From the NCBI GenBank assembly GCA_028692635.1, contig JAQUWX010000001.1, forward strand, positions 27,585-59,891: DNA of 32,307 nt, read 5' to 3'. The notes beneath the pieces were generated by a model. The model did not search any database, was not told the origin of the DNA, and was given only the letters and a program-made list of their open reading frames with translations. A program made the position numbers and the translations under genes. Below, one piece after another: positions 32,179 to 32,307 of the stretch (its first letter is position 1; each line of letters opens with the position of its first letter). Origin of the DNA: Alphaproteobacteria bacterium (GTDB lineage Bacteria > Pseudomonadota > Alphaproteobacteria > UBA9219).

Positions 32179-32307
32179 TCACTTCCCTATCTTCTTCACC
32201 TTGTCGAAACTTCTAGCTCCGGTGTACCCAAGGTATCCGACTCCAAAAAGTTGGATTATCGGCTCTGGTATAGAACTAAGCCAGGCGCGAAACCCCTCGG
32301 TAATATT
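32179..32307 (-). CDS. C-terminus of a holin-like protein (resembles the 3-TM gene-transfer-agent holin family), truncated by the right window edge
   Basis: Reverse-strand frame open from 32307 to TGA at 32181-32179: NITEGFRAWLSSIPEPIIQLFGVGYLGYTGARSFDKVKKIGK*. Confidence 0.5.
   Translation of the reverse strand, partial: NITEGFRAWLSSIPEPIIQLFGVGYLGYTGARSFDKVKKIGK

Overview
A 32.3-kb window that reads as a core chromosomal segment of an alphaproteobacterium. The evidence is the ftsZ-lpxC-bamD-recN-ligA order, a ChvI/ChvG-type two-component pair, phbA/phbB and DUF4164-zapA. Almost all of it is dense, conserved housekeeping coding sequence. I see no phage, IS element, CRISPR, rRNA, tRNA or obvious defence island. 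The features most worth a second look are: (1) the leuA-tyrA intergenic region, which holds an AT palindrome, a GAAC-N7-GAAC LexA-type box, a sigma70-like promoter and two stem-loops (possible SOS-linked small transcript or structured tyrA 3'UTR); (2) a glycosyltransferase / PIG-L deacetylase pair close to an HpnL/UPF0104 flippase-like gene and a Pro-rich membrane protein, a possible envelope glycolipid module; (3) a chorismate mutase whose C-terminus looks like a degenerate prephenate dehydratase + ACT region, alongside an intact pheA in the same window; (4) ftsZ not preceded by ftsQ/ftsA; (5) convergent genes whose stop codons overlap; (6) a Shine-Dalgarno-sequestering hairpin before leuA; and (7) edge-truncated genes missed by the ORF track, including a GTA-holin-like C-terminus at the right edge. 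Family assignments come from recognising motifs by eye; no database search was run.
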